DNA of 64,000 bases, taken from NCBI GenBank assembly GCA_021014325.1, contig JAJGQC010000633.1, positions 50,619 through 114,618 of the forward strand, given 5' to 3'. The DNA is from Plazaster borealis. Taxonomy: Eukaryota > Echinodermata > Asteroidea > Forcipulatida > Labidiasteridae. Under the pieces are notes generated by a model that was given only the letters and a program-made list of their open reading frames with translations, was not told where the DNA came from and did no database searches. Made by a program: the position numbers and the translations under genes. This document shows, in pieces, positions 11,701 through 26,976 of the stretch (position 1 is the stretch's first letter; each line of letters starts with the position of its first letter).

Positions 11701-14087
11701 TGGGCTTCATACGTCTGTTCGTGTGTGCAGGGTGCACCACACTAAATAAACTCACATAGCAACCAACGCTAAATGCTAAATATTCAAAATGCTCAAAAAT
11801 ATTTCAAAGTCTCTCAGCCTCTTGAAAACCAATCAGATATATTTCCCGACAACTAAACTTAAGATTTCTTTTCAATTTTTCGGCAGGTCAGCGGTGTGGA
11901 ATTTTCGATAATTTTTACCCCAGAAGAAAAAACCCCAAAATGTGCTTTTTCACAAGCCGACTTGCTGCCAGTTTTCATCGAGGCACTGCTCTAATTCCCA
12001 GACCAAATAGGACCAACTTTAACGCCTAAATTTATCAAATCTCCTCAAAAGTTGAAGCACAGAGCCCTCATGTTCTTGTAGATTGTTATAATTACACAGT
12101 CTATTAATTGCATGACCCCCAGAACGTTATTTTTACGAGGCCACAACCACGCAAACGTGCCGTGGTTGTGGCTTCATATATCTGTTGGAACGTGCATGGT
12201 TGTGGAAAGGAATTGGGCTTCATACGTTTGTTCGTGTGCAGGGTGCACCACACTAAATAAACTCACATAGCAACCAACGCTAAATGCTAAATATTCAAAA
12301 ATGCTCAAAAAATATTTTAAAGTCTCTCAGCCTCTTGAAAACCAATCAGATATATTTCCAGACAACTAAACTTAAGATTTCTTTTCAATTTTTTGGCAGG
12401 TCAGCCGTGTGGAATTTTCGATAATTTTTTTACCCCAGAAGAAAAAAACCCCAAATTTGCTTTTTCACAAGCCGACTTGCTGCCAGTTTTCATCGAGGCA
12501 CTGCTCTAATTCCCAGACCAAATAGGACCAACTTTAACGCCTAAATTTATCAAATCTCCTCATAAGTTGAAGCACAGAGCCCTCATGTTCTTGTAGATTG
12601 TTATAATTACACAGTCTATTAATTGCATGACCCCCAGAACGTTATTTTTACGATGCCACAACCACGCAAATGTGCGGTGGTTGTGGCTTCATATGTCCGT
12701 TGCAATGTGCATGGTTGTGGAAAGGAATTGGGCTTCATACGTCTGTTCGTGTGTGCAGGGTGCACCACACTAAATAAACTCACATAGCAACCAACGCTAA
12801 ATGCTAAATATTCAAAAATGCTCAAAAACATTTCAAAGTCTCTCAGCCTCTTGAAAACCAATCAGATATATTTCCCGACAACTAAACTTAAGATTTCTTT
12901 TCAATTTTTCGGCAGGTCAGCGGTGTGGAATTTTCGATAATTTTTTTACCCCAGAAGAACAAAATCAAAATGTGCTTTACACAAGCCGACTTGCTGCCAG
13001 TTTTCATCGAGGCACTGCTCTAATTCCCAGGCCAAATAGGACCAACTTTAACGCCTAAATTGATCAAATCTCCTCAAAAGTTGAAGCACAGAGCCCTCAT
13101 GTTCTTGTAGATTGTTATAATTACACAGTCTATTAATTGCATGACCCCAGAACGTTATTTTACGATGCCACAACCACGCAAACGTGCCGTGGTTGTGGCT
13201 TCATATGTCCGTTGCAATGTGCATGGTTGTGGAAAGGAATTGGGCTTCATACGTCTGTTCGTGTGTGCAGGGTGCACCACACTAAATAAACTCACATAGC
13301 AACCAACGCTAAATGCCAAATATTCAAAAATGCTCAAAAAATATTTCAAAGTCTCTCAGCCTCTTGAAAACCAATCAGATATATTTCCCGACAACTAAAC
13401 TTAAGATTTCTTTTCAATTTTTCGGCAGGTCAGCGGTGTGGAATTTTCGATAAATTTTTTACCCCAGAAGAAAAAAACCCCAAAATGTGCTTTTTCACAA
13501 GCCGACTTGCTGCCAGTTTTCATCGAGGCACTGCTCTAATTCCCAGACCAAATAGGACCAACTTTAACGCCTAAATTGATCAAATCTCCTCAAAAGTTGA
13601 AGCACAGAGCCCTCATGTTCTTGTAGATTGTTATAATAACACAGTCTATTAATTGCATGACCCCCAGAACGTAATTTTTACCATGCCACAACCACGCAAA
13701 CGTGCCGTGGTTGTGGCTTCATATCCGTTGCAATGTGCATGGTTGTGGAAAGGAATTGGGCTTCATACGCCTGTTCGTGTGTGCAGGGTGCACCACACTA
13801 AATAAACTCACATAGCAACCAAAGCTAAATGCTAAATATTCAAAAATGCTCAAAAAATATTTCAAAGTCTCTCAGCTTCTTGAAAACCAATCAGATATAT
13901 TTCCAGACAACTAAACTTAAGATTTCTTTTCAATTTTTCGGCAGGTCAGCCGTGTGGAATTTTCGATAATTTTTTTACCCCAGAAGAAAAAACCCCCAAA
14001 TGTGCTTTTTCACAAGCCGACTTGCTGCCAGTTTTCATCGAGGCACTGCTCTAATTCCCAGACCAAATAGGACCAACTTTAACGCCT
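2741..14087 (+). repeat. Satellite 1, mixed left domain
   Basis: Monomers of several variant types alternate without a simple period. One type has a 2-bp deletion giving CATATCCGTTG and often CCAAAGCTAAATG and CGCCTGTTCG (anchors near 3858, 5397, 6949, 8500, 9532, 10563, 13656). Others carry CATATGTCCG, or GTTGGAACGTGC (near 3341, 7983). Monomers at 10047, 11080 and 12625 have AAAAACATTTC instead of the usual AAATATTTC. The D, E and C types that form the higher-order repeat to the right first appear here at 12110, 12625 and 13139. Confidence 0.7.
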
Positions 14088-17000
14088 AAATTTATCAAAT
14101 CTCCTCAAAAGTTGAAGCACAGAGCCCTCATGTTCTTGTAGATTGTTATAATTACACAGTCTATTAATTGCATGACCCCCAGAACGTTATTTCTACGATG
14201 CCACAACCACGCAAACGTGCCGTGGTTGTGGCTTCATATGTCCGTTGCAATGTGCATGGTTGTGGAAAGGAATTGGGCTTCATACGTCTGTTCGTGTGTG
14301 CAGGGTGCACCACACTAAATAAACTCACATAGCAACCAACGCTAAATGCTAAATATTCAAAAATGCTCAAAAACATTTCAAAGTCTCTCAGCCTCTTGAA
14401 AACCAATCAGATATATTTCCCGACAACTAAACTTAAGATTTCTTTTCATTTTTTCGGCAGGTCAGCGGTGTGGAATTTTCGATAATTTTTTTACCCCAGA
14501 AGAAAAAAACCCCCAAAATGTGCTTTTTCACAAGCCGACTTGCTGCCAGTTTTCATCGAGGCACTGCTCTAATTCCCAGGCCAAATAGGACCAACTTTAA
14601 CGCCTAAATTGATCAAATCTCCTCAAAGTTGAAGCACAGAGCCCTCATGTTCTTGTAGATTGTTATAATTACACAGTCTATTAATTGGATGACCCCAGAA
14701 CGTTATTTTTACGATGCCACAACCACGCAAACGTGCCGTGGTTGTGGCTTCATATGTCCGTTGCAATGTGCATGGTTGTGGAAAGGAATTGGGCTTCATA
14801 CGTCTGTTCGTGTGTGCAGGGTGCACCACACTAAATAAACTCACATAGCAACCAACGCTAAATGCAAATATTCAAAATGCTCAAAAAATATTTCAAAGTC
14901 TCTCAGCCTCTTGAAAACCAATCAGATATATTTCCCGACAACTAAACTTAAGATTTCTTTTCAATTTTTCGGCAGGTCAGCGGTGTGGAATTTTCGATAA
15001 TTTTTTTACCCCAGAAGAAAAAAAACCCCAAAATGTGCTTTTTCACAAGCCGACTTGCTGCCAGTTTTCATCGAGGCACTGCTCTAATTCCCAGACCAAA
15101 TAGGACCAACTTTAACGCCTAAATTTATCAAATCTCCTCAAAAGTTGAAGCACAGAGCCCTCATGTTCTTGTAGATTGTTATAATTACACAGTCTATTAA
15201 TTGCATGACCCCCAGAACGTTATTTTTACGAGGCCACAACCACGCAAACGTGCCGTGGTTGTGGCTTCATATATCCGTTGGAACGTGCATGGTTGTGGAA
15301 AGGAATTGGGCTTCATACGTTTGTTCGTGTGCAGGGTGCACCACACTAAATAAACTCACATAGCAACCAACGCTAAATGCTAAATATTCAAAAATGCTCA
15401 AAAAATATTTTAAAGTCTCTCAGCCTCTTGAAAACCAATCAGATATATTTCCAGACAACTAAACTTAAGATTTCTTTTCAATTTTTTGGCAGGTCAGCCG
15501 TGTGGAATTTTCGATAATTTTTTTACCCCAGAAGAAAAAACCCCCAAATGTGCTTTTTCACAAGCCGACTTGCTGCCTGTTTTCATCGAGGCACTGCTCT
15601 AATTCCCAGACCAAATAGGACCAACTTTAACGCCTAAATTTATCAAATCTCCTCAAAAGTTGAAGCACAGAGCCCTCATGTTCTTGTAGATTGTTATAAT
15701 TACACAGTCTATTAATTGCATGACCCCCAGAACGTTATTTTTACGATGCCACAACCACGCAAACGTGCCGTGGTTGTGGCTTCATATGTCCGTTGCAATG
15801 TGCATGGTTGTGGAAAGGAATTGGGCTTCATACGTCTGTTCGTGTGTGCAGGGTGCACCACACTAAATAAACTCACATAGCAACCAACGCTAAATGCTAA
15901 ATATTCAAAAATGCTCAAAAACATTTCAAAGTCTCTCAGCCTCTTGAAAACCAATCAGATATATTTCCCGACAACTAAACTTAAGATTTCTTTTCATTTT
16001 TTCGGCAGGTCAGCGGTGTGGAATTTTCGATAATTTTTTTACCCCAGAAGAAAAAACCCCAAAATGTGCTTTTTCACAAGCCGACTTGCTGCCAGTTTTC
16101 ATCGAGGCACTGCTCTAATTCCCAGGCCAAATAGGACCAACTTTAACGCCTAAATTGATCAAATCTCCTCAAAAGTTGAAGCACAGAGCCCTCATGTTCT
16201 TGTAGATTGTTATAATTACACAGTCTATTAATTGGATGACCCCCAGAACGTTATTTTTACGATGCCACAACCACGCAAACGTGCCGTGGTTGTGGCTTCA
16301 TATGTCCGTTGCAATGTGCATGGTTGTGGAAAGGAATTGGGCTTCATACGTCTGTTCGTGTGTGCAGGGTGCACCACACTAAATAAACTCACATAGCAAC
16401 CAACGCTAAATGCCAAATATTCAAAAATGCTCAAAAAATATTTCAAAGTCTCTCAGCCTCTTGAAAACCAATCAGATATATTTCCCGACAACTAAACTTA
16501 AGATTTCTTTTCAATTTTTCGGCAGGTCAGCGGTGTGGAATTTTCGATAATTTTTTTACCCCAGAAGAAAAAAAACCCCAAAATGTGCTTTTTCACAAGC
16601 CGACTTGCTGCCAGTTTTCATCGAGGCACTGCTCTAATTCCCAGACCAAATAGGACCAACTTTAACGCCTAAATTTATCAAATCTCCTCAAAAGTTGAAG
16701 CACAGAGCCCTCATGTTCTTGTAGATTGTTATAATTACACAGTCTATTAATTGCATGACCCCCAGAACGTTATTTTTACGAGGCCACAACCACGCAAACG
16801 TGCCGTGGTTGTGGCTTCATATATCCGTTGGAACGTGCATGGTTGTGGAAAGGAATTGGGCTTCATACGTTTGTTCGTGTGCAGGGTGCACCACACTAAA
16901 TAAACTCACATAGCAACCAACGCTAAATGCTAAATATTCAAAAATGCTCAAAAATATTTTAAAGTCTCTCAGCCTCTTGAAAACCAATCAGATATATTTC

Positions 17001-20000
17001 CAGACAACTAAACTTAAGATTTCTTTTCAATTTTTTGGCAGGTCAGCCGTGTGGAATTTTCGATAATTTTTTACCCCAGAAGAAAAAAACCCCAAATTTG
17101 CTTTTTCACAAGCCGACTTGCTGCCTGTTTTCATCGAGGCACTGCTCTAATTCCCAGACCAAATAGGACCAACTTTAACGCCTAAATTTATCAAATCTCC
17201 TCATAAGTTGAAGCACAGAGCCCTCATGTTCTTGTAGATTGTTATAATTACACAGTCTATTAATTGCATGACCCCCAGAACGTTATTTTTACGATGCCAC
17301 AACCACGCAAATGTGCGGTGGTTGTGGCTTCATATGTCCGTTGCAATGTGCATGGTTGTGGAAAGGAATTGGGCTTCATACGTCTGTTCGTGTGTGCAGG
17401 GTGCACCACACTAAATAAACTCACATAGCAACCAACGCTAAATGCTAAATATTCAAAAATGCTCAAAAACATTTCAAAGTCTCTCAGCCTCTTGAAAACC
17501 AATCAGATATATTTCCCGACAACTAAACTTAAGATTTCTTTTCAATTTTTCGGCAGGTCAGCGGTGTGGAATTTTCGATAATTTTTTTACCCCAGAAGAA
17601 AAAAACCCCCAAAATGTGCTTTTTCACAAGCCGACTTGCTGCCAGTTTTCATCGAGGCACTGCTCTAATTCCCAGGCCAAATAGGACCAACTTTAACGCC
17701 TAAATTGATCAAATCTCCTCAAAAGTTGAAGCACAGAGCCCTCATGTTCTTGTAGATTGTTATAATTACACAGTCTATTAATTGCATGACCCCCAGAACG
17801 TTATTTTTACGATGCCACAACCACGCAAACGTGCCGTGGTTGTGGCTTCATATGTCCGTTGCAATGTGCATGGTTGTGGAAAGGAATTGGGCTTCATACG
17901 TCTGTTCGTGTGTGCAGGGTGCACCACACTAAATAAACTCACATAGCAACCAACGCTAAATGCCAAATATTCAAAAATGCTCAAAAAATATTTCAAAGTC
18001 TCTCAGCCTCTTGAAAACCAATCAGATATATTTCCCGACAACTAAACTTAAGATTTCTTTTCAATTTTTCGGCAGGTCAGCGGTGTGGAATTTTCGATAA
18101 TTTTTTTACCCCAGAAGAAAAAAAAACCCAAAATGTGCTTTTTCACAAGCCGACTTGCTGCCAGTTTTCATCGAGGCACTGCTCTAATTCCCAGACCAAA
18201 TAGGACCAACTTTAACGCCTAAATTGATCAAATCTCCTCAAAAGTTGAAGCACAGAGCCCTCATGTTCTTGTAGATTGTTATAATTACACAGTCTATTAA
18301 TTGCATGACCCCCAGAACGTTATTTTTACGAGGCCACAACCACGCAAACGTGCCGTGGTTGTGGCTTCATATATCCGTTGGAACGTGCATGGTTGTGGAA
18401 AGGAATTGGGCTTCATACGTTTGTTCGTGTGCAGGGTGCACCACACTAAATAAACTCACATAGCAACCAACGCTAAATGCTAAATATTCAAAAATGCTCA
18501 AAAAATATTTTAAAGTCTCTCAGCCTCTTGAAAACCAATCAGATATATTTCCAGACAACTAAACTTAAGATTTCTTTTCAATTTTTTGGCAGGTCAGCCG
18601 TGTGGAATTTTCGATAATTTTTTTACCCCAGAAGAAAAAAACCCCAAATTTGCTTTTTCACAAGCCGACTTGCTGCCTGTTTTCATCGAGGCACTGCTCT
18701 AATTCCCAGACCAAATAGGACCAACTTTAACGCCTAAATTTATCAAATCTCCTCATAAGTTGAAGCACAGAGCCCTCATGTTCTTGTAGATTGTTATAAT
18801 TACACAGTCTATTAATTGCATGACCCCAGAACGTTATTTTTACGATGCCACAACCACGCAAATGTGCGGTGGTTGTGGCTTCATATGTCCATTGCAATGT
18901 GCATGGTTGTGGAAAGGAATTGGGCTTCATACGTCTGTTCGTGTGTGCAGGGTGCACCACACTAAATAAACTCACATAGCAACCAACGCTAAATGCTAAA
19001 TATTCAAAAATGCTCAAAAACATTTCAAAGTCTCTCAGCCTCTTGAAAACCAATCAGATATATTTCCCGACAACTAAACTTAAGATTTCTTTTCAATTTT
19101 TCGGCAGGTCAGCCGTGTGGAATTTTCGATAATTTTTTTACCCCAGAAGAAAAAACCCCCAAAATGTGCTTTTTCACAAGCCGACTTGCTGCCAGTTTTC
19201 ATCGAGGCACTGCTCTAATTCCCAGGCCAAATAGGACCAACTTTAACGCCTAAATTGATCAAATCTCCTCAAAAGTTGAAGCACAGAGCCCTCATGTTCT
19301 TGTAGATTGTTATAATTACACAGTCTATTAATTGCATGACCCCCAGAACGTTATTTTTACGATGCCACAACCACGCAAACGTGCCGTGGTTGTGGCTTCA
19401 TATGTCCGTTGCAATGTGCATGGTTGTGGAAAGGAATTGGGCTTCATACGTCTGTTCGTGTGTGCAGGGTGCACCACACTAAATAAACTCACATAGCAAC
19501 CAACGCTAAATGCCAAATATTCAAAATGCTCAAAAAATATTTCAAAGTCTCTCAGCCTCTTGAAAACCAATCAGATATATTTCCAGACAACTAAACTTAA
19601 GATTTCTTTTCAATTTTTCGGCAGGTCAGCGGTGTGGAATTTTCGATAAATTTTTTACCCCAGAAGAAAAAAAACCCAAAATGTGCTTTTTCACAAGCCG
19701 ACTTGCTGCCAGTTTTCATCGAGGCACTGCTCTAATTCCCAGACCAAATAGGACCAACTTTAACGCCTAAATTTATCAAATCTCCTCAAAAGTTGAAGCA
19801 CAGAGCCCTCATGTTCTTGTAGATTGTTATAATTACACAGTCTATTAATTGCATGACCCCCAGAACGTTATTTTTACGAGGCCACAACCACGCAAACGTG
19901 CCGTGGTTGTGGCTTCATATATCCGTTGGAACGTGCATGGTTGTGGAAAGGAATTTGGCTTCATACGTTTGTTCGTGTGCAGGGTGCACCACACTAAATA

Positions 20001-20281
20001 AACTCACATAGCAACCAACGCTAAATGCTAAATATTCAAAAATGCTCAAAAAATATTTCAAAGTCTCTCAGCCTCTTGAAAACCAATCAGATATATTTCC
20101 AGACAACTAAACTTAAGATTTCTTTTCAATTTTTCGGCAGGTCAGCCGTGTGGAATTTTCGATAGTTTTTTACCCCAGAAGAAAAACCCCCAAATTTGCT
20201 TTTTCACAAGCCGACTTGCTGCCAGTTTTCATCGAGGCACTGCTCTAATTCCCAGACCAAATAGGACCAACTTTAACGCCT
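14088..20281 (+). repeat. Trimeric higher-order repeat, four copies of about 1548 bp
   Basis: Twelve monomers fall into a repeating order of three types. The first type has CTCAAAAACATTTC (anchors 14170, 15718, 17266, 18818). The second mostly has AATGCCAAATATTC (14687 variant, 16234, 17784, 19334). The third combines GAGGCCACAACC, GTTGGAACGTGC and the 2-bp-shorter TTTGTTCGTGTGCAGGG (15202, 16752, 18302, 19852). In copies 3 and 4 the first type also has AAATGTGCGGTGG, so the trimers themselves form two sub-pairs. The pattern breaks after 20364, where a third-type monomer follows the first type directly (20880). Confidence 0.8.
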
Positions 20282-23200
20282 AAATTTATCAAATCTCCTC
20301 ATAAGTTGAAGCACAGAGCCCTCATGTTCTTGTAGATTGTTATAATTACACAGTCTATTAATTGCATGACCCCCAGAACGTTATTTTTACGATGCCACAA
20401 CCACGCAAATGTGCGGTGGTTGTGGCTTCATATGTCCGTTGCAATGTGCATGGTTGTGGAAAGGAATTGGGCTTCATACGTCTGTTCGTGTGTGCAGGGT
20501 GCACCACACTAAATAAACTCACATAGCAACCAACGCTAAATGCTAAATATTCAAAAATGCTCAAAAAATATTTCAAAGTCTCTCAGCCTCTTGAAAACCA
20601 ATCAGATGTATTTCCAGACAACTAAACTTAAGATTTCTTTTCAATTTTTCGGCAGGTCAGCCGTGTGGAATTTTCGATAATTTTTTACCCCAGAAGAAAA
20701 AACCCCAAAATGTGCTTTTTCACAAGCCGACTTGCTGCCAGTTTTCATCGAGGCACTGCTCTAATTCCCAGACCAAATAGGACCAACTTTAACGCCTAAA
20801 TTTATCAAATCTCCTCAAAAGTTGAAGCACAGAGCCCTCATGTTCTTGTAGATTGTTATAATTACACAGTCTATTAATTGCATGACCCCCAGAACGTTAT
20901 TTTTACGAGGCCACAACCACGCAAACGTGCCGTGGTTGTGGCTTCATATATCCGTTGGAACGTGCATGGTTGTGGAAAGGAATTGGGCTTCATACGTTTG
21001 TTCGTGTGCAGGGTGCACCACACTAAATAAACTCACATAGCAACCAACGCTAAATGCTAAATATTCAAAAATGCTCAAAAATATTTCAAAGTCTCTCAGC
21101 CTCTTGAAAACCAATCAGATATATTTCCAGACAACTAAACTTAAGATTTCTTTTCAATTTTTCGGCAGGTCAGCCGTGTGGAATTTTCGATAATTTTTTA
21201 CCCCAGAAGAAAAAAACCCCAAATGTGCTTTTTCACAAGCCGACTTGCTGCCAGTTTTCATCGAGGCACTGCTCTAATTCCCAGACCAAATAGGACCAAC
21301 TTTAACGCCTAAATTTATCAAATCTCCTCAAAAGTTGAAGCACAGAGCCCTCATGTTCTTGTAGATTGTTATAATTACACAGTCTATTAATTGCATGACC
21401 CCCAGAACGTTATTTTTACGATGCCACAACCACGCAAACGTGCCGTGGTTGTGGCTTCATATGTCCGTTGCAATGTGCATGGTTGTGGAAAGGAATTGGG
21501 CTTCATACGTCTGTTCGTGTGTGCAGGGTGCACCACACTAAATAAACTCACATAGCAACCAACGCTAAATGCTAAATATTCAAAAATGCTCAAAAAATAT
21601 TTCAAAGTCTCTCAGCCTCTTGAAAACCAATCAGATGTATTTCCAGACAACTAAACTTAAGATTTCTTTTCAATTTTTCGGCAGGTCAGCCGTGTGGAAT
21701 TTTCGATAATTTTTTTACCCCAGAAGAAAAAAACCCCAAATGTGCTTTTTCACAAGCCGACTTGCTGCCTGTTTTCATCGAGGCACTGCTCTAATTCCCA
21801 GACCAAATAGGACCAACTTTAACGCCTAAATTTATCAAATCTCCTCAAAAGTTGAAGCACAGAGCCCTCATGTTCTTGTAGATTGTTATAATTACACAGT
21901 CTATTAATTGCATGACCCCCAGAACGTTATTTTTACGATGCCACAACCACGCAAACGTGCCGTGGTTGTGGCTTCATATATCCGTTGCAATGTGCATGGT
22001 TGTGGAAAGGAATTGGGCTTCATACGTCTGTTCGTGTGTGCAGGGTGCACCACACTAAATAAACTCACATAGCAACCAACGCTAAATGCTAAATATTCAA
22101 AAATGCTCATAAAATATTTTAAAGTCTCTCAGCCTCTTGAAAACCAATCAGATGTATTTCCAGACAACTAAACTTCAGATTTCTTTTCAATTTTTCGGCA
22201 GGTCAGCCGTGTGGAATTTTCGATAACTTTTTTACCCCAGAAGAAAAAAACCCAAAATGTGCTTTTTCACAAGCCGACATGCTGCCAGTTTTCATCGAGG
22301 CACTGCTCTAATTCCCAGACCAAATAGGACCAACTTTAACGCCTAAATTTATCAAATCTCCTCAAAAGTTGAAGCACAGAGCCCTCATGTTCTTGTAGAT
22401 TGTTATAATTACACAGTCTATTAATTGCATGACCCCCAGAACGTTATTTTTACGATGCCACAACCACGCAAACGTGCCGTGGTTGTGGCTTCATATATCC
22501 GTTGCAATGTGCATGGTTGTGGAAAGGAATTGGGCTTCATACGTCTGTTCGTGTGTGCAGGGTGCACCACACTAAATAAACTCACATAGAAACCAAAGCT
22601 AAATGCTAAATATTCAAAAATGCTCAGAAAATATTTCAAAGTCTCTCAGCCTCTTGAAAACCAATCACATGTATTTCCAGACAACTAAACTTAAGATTTC
22701 TTTTCAATTTTTCGGCAGGTCAGCCGTGTGGAATTTTCGATAATTTTTTTACCCCAGAAGAAAAAAACCCCAAATGTGCTTTTTCACAAGCCGACTTGCT
22801 GCCTGTTTTCATCGAGGCACTGCTCTAATTCCCAGACCAAATAGGACCAACTTTAACGCCTAAATTTATCAAATCTCCTCAAAAGTTGAAGCACAGAGCC
22901 CTCATGTTCTTGTAGATTGTTATAATTACACAGTCTATTAATTGCATGACCCCCAGAACGTTATTTTTACGATGCCACAACCACGCAAACGTGCCGTGGT
23001 TGTGGCTTCATATATCCGTTGGAACGTGCATGGTTGTGGAAAGGAATTGGGCTTCATACGTTTGTTCGTGTGCAGGGTGCACCACACTAAATAAACTCAC
23101 ATAGCAACCAACGCTAAATGCTAAATATTCAAAAATGCTCAAAAAATATTTCAAAGTCTCTCAGCCTCTTGAAAACCAATCAGATATATTTCCAGACAAC

Positions 23201-23376
23201 TAAACTTAAGATTTCTTTTCAATTTTTCGGCAGGTCAGCCGTGTGGAATTTTCGATAATTTTTTTACCCCAGAAGAAAAAAACCCCAAATGTGCTTTTTC
23301 ACAAGCCGACTTGCTGCCAGTTTTCATCGAGGCACTGCTCTAATTCCCAGACCAAATAGGACCAACTTTAACGCCT

Positions 23377-23877
23377 AAATTTATCAAATCTCCTCAAAAG
23401 TTGAAGCACAGAGCCCTCATGTTCTTGTAGATTGTTATAATTACACAGTCTATTAATTGCATGACCCCCGATGCCACAACCACGCAAATGTGCGGTGGTT
23501 GTGGCTTCATATGTCCGTTGTAATGTGCATGGTTGTGGAAAGGAATTGGGCTTCATACGTCTGTTCGTGTGTGCAGGGTGCACCACACTAAATAAACTCA
23601 CATAGCAACCAACGCTAAATGCTAAATATTCAAAAATGCTCAAAAAATATTTCAAAGTCTCTCAGCCTCTTGAAAACCAATCAGATGTATTTCCAGACAA
23701 CTAAACTTAAGATTTCTTTTCAATTTTTCGGCAGGTCAGCCGTGTGGAATTTTCGATAATTTTTTTACCCCAGAAGAAAAAAAACCCAAATGTGCTTTTT
23801 CACAAGCCGACTTGCTGCCTGTTTTCATCGAGGCACTGCTCTAATTCCCAGACCAAATAGGACCAACTTTAACGCCT
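23377..23877 (+). repeat. Satellite 1 monomer with 16-bp deletion
   Basis: At 23469 the sequence runs from GACCCCC straight to GATGCCACAACC. The usual 16 bp between them (AGAACGTTATTTTTAC) is missing just left of the inverted repeat. The copy is 501 bp. Confidence 0.85.
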
Positions 23878-26800
23878 AAATTTATCAAATCTCCTCAAAA
23901 GTTGAAGCACAGAGCCCTCATGTTCTTGTAGATTGTTATAATTACACAGTCTATTAATTGCATGACCCCCAGAACGTTATTTTTACGATGCCACAACCAC
24001 GCAAACGTGCCGTGGTTGTGGCTTCATATGTCCGTTGCAATGTGCATGGTTGTGGAAAGGAATTGGGCTTCATACGTCTGTTCGTGTGTGCAGGGTGCAC
24101 CACACTAAATAAACTCACATAGCAACCAACGCTAAATGCTAAATATTCAAAAATGCTCATAAAATATTTCAAAGTCTCTCAGCCTCTTGAAAACCAATCA
24201 GATATATTTCCAGACAACTAAACTTAAGATTTCTTTTCAATTTTTCGGCAGGTCAGCCGTGTGGAATTTTCGATAATTTTTTTACCCCAGAAGAAAAAAC
24301 CCCCAAATGTGCTTTTTCACAAGCCGACTTGCTGCCAGTTTTCATCGAGGCACTGCTCTAATTCCCAGACCAAATAGGACCAACTTTAACGCCTAAATTT
24401 ATCAAATCTCCTCAAAAGTTGAAGCACAGAGCCCTCATGTTCTTGTAGATTGTTATAATTACACAGTCTATTAATTGCATGACCCCCAGAACGTTATTTT
24501 TACGATGCCACAACCACGCAAACGTGCCGTGGTTGTGGCTTCATATATCCGTTGCAATGTGCATGGTTGTGGAAAGGAATTGGGCTTCATACGTCTGTTC
24601 GTGTGTGCAGGGTGCACCACACTAAATAAACTCACATAGCAACCAAAGCTAAATGCTAAATATTCAAAAATGCTCAAAAAATATTTCAAAGTCTCTCAGC
24701 CTCTTGAAAACCAATCACATGTATTTCCAGACAACTAAACTTAAGATTTCTTTTCAATTTTTCGGCAGGTCAGCCGTGTAGAATTTTCGATAATATTTTT
24801 TACCCCAGAAGAAAAAAACCCCAAATGTGCTTTTTCACAAGCCGACTTGCTGCCTGTTTTCATCGAGGCACTGCTCTAATTCCCAGACCAAATAGGACCA
24901 ACTTTAACGCCTAAATTTATCAAATCTCCTCAAAAGTTGAAGCACAGAGCCCTCATGTTCTTGTAGATTGTTATAATTACACAGTCTATTAATTGCATGA
25001 CCCCCAGAACGTTATTTTTACGATGCCACAACCACGCAAACGTGCCGTGGTTGTGGCTTCATATGTCCGTTGCAATGTGCATGGTTGTGGAAAGGAATTG
25101 GGCTTCATACGTCTGTTCGTGTGTGCAGGGTGCACCACACTAAATAAACTCACATAGCAACCAAAGCTAAATGCTAAATATTCAAAAATGCTCAAAAAAT
25201 ATTTCAAAGTCTCTCAGCCTCTTGAAAACCAATCAGATATATTTCCAGACAACTAAACTTAAGATTTCTTTTCAATTTTTCGGCAGGTCAGCCGTGTGGA
25301 ATTTTCGATAATTTTTTTACCCCAGAAGAAAAAAACCCCAAATGTGCTTTTTCACAAGCCGACTTGCTGCCAGTTTTCATCGAGGCACTGCTCTAATTCC
25401 CAGACCAAATAGGACCAACTTTAACGCCTAAATTTATCAAATCTCCTCAAAAGTTGAAGCACAGAGCCCTCATGTTCTTGTAGATTGTTATAATTACACA
25501 GTCTATTAATTGCATGACCCCCAGAACGTTATTTTTACGATGCCACAACCACGCAAACGTGCCGTGGTTGTGGCTTCATATCCGTTGCAATGTGCATGGT
25601 TGTGGAAAGGAATTGGGCTTCATACGTCTGTTCGTGTGTGCAGGGTGCACCACACTAAATAAACTCACATAGCAACCAAAGCTAAATGCTAAATATTCAA
25701 AAATGCTCAAAACATATTTCAAAGTCTCTCAGCCTCTTGAAAACCAATCAGATGTATTTCCAGACAACTAAACTTCAGATTTCTTTTCAATTTTTCGGCA
25801 GGTCAGCCGTGTGGAATTTTCGATAATTTTTTTACCCCAGAAGAAAAAAACCCCAAATGTGCTTTTTCACAAGCCGACTTGCTGCCTGTTTTCATCGAGG
25901 CACTGCTCTAATTCCCAGACCAAATAGGACCAACTTTAACGCCTAAATTTATCAAATCTCCTCAAAAGTTGAAGCACAGAGCCCTCATGTTCTTGTAGAT
26001 TGTTATAATTACACAGTCTATTAATTGCATGACCCCCAGAACGTTATTTTTACGATGCCACAACCACGCAAACGTGCCGTGGTTGTGGCTTCATATATCC
26101 GTTGCAATGTGCATGGTTGTGGAAAGGAATTGGGCTTCATACGTCTGTTCGTGTGTGCAGGGTGCACCACACTAAATAAACTCACATAGCAACCAAAGCT
26201 AAATGCTAAATATTCAAAATGCTCAAAAATATTTCAAAGTCTCTCAGCTTCTTGAAAACCAATCAGATATATTTCCAGACAACTAAACTTAAGATTTCTT
26301 TTCAATTTTTCGGCAGGTCAGCCGTGTGGAATTTTCGATAATTTTTTACCCCAGAAGAAAAAAACCCCAAATGTGCTTTTTCACAAGCCGACTTGCTGCC
26401 TGTTTTCATCGAGGCACTGCTCTAATTCCCAGACCAAATAGGACCAACTTTAACGCCTAAATTTATCAAATCTCCTCAAAAGTTGAAGCACAGAGCCCTC
26501 ATGTTCTTGTAGATTGTTATAATTACACAGTCTATTAATTGCATGACCCCCAGAACGTTATTTTTACGATGCCACAACCACGCAAACGTGCCGTGGTTGT
26601 GGCTTCATATATCCGTTGCAATGTGCATGGTTGTGGAAAGGAATTGGGCTTCATACGTCTGTTCGTGTGTGCAGGGTGCACCACACTAAATAAACTCACA
26701 TAGCAACCAAAGCTAAATGCTAAATATTCAAAAATGCTCAGAAAATATTTCAAAGTCTCTCAGCCTCTTGAAAACCAATCACATGTATTTCCAGACAACT

Positions 26801-26976
26801 AAACTTAAGATTTCTTTTCAATTTTTCGGCAGGTCAGCCGTGTAGAATTTTCGATAATATTTTTTACCCCAGAAGAAAAAAACCCCAAATGTGCTTTTTC
26901 ACAAGCCGACTTGCTGCCTGTTTTCATCGAGGCACTGCTCTAATTCCCAGACCAAATAGGACCAACTTTAACGCCT

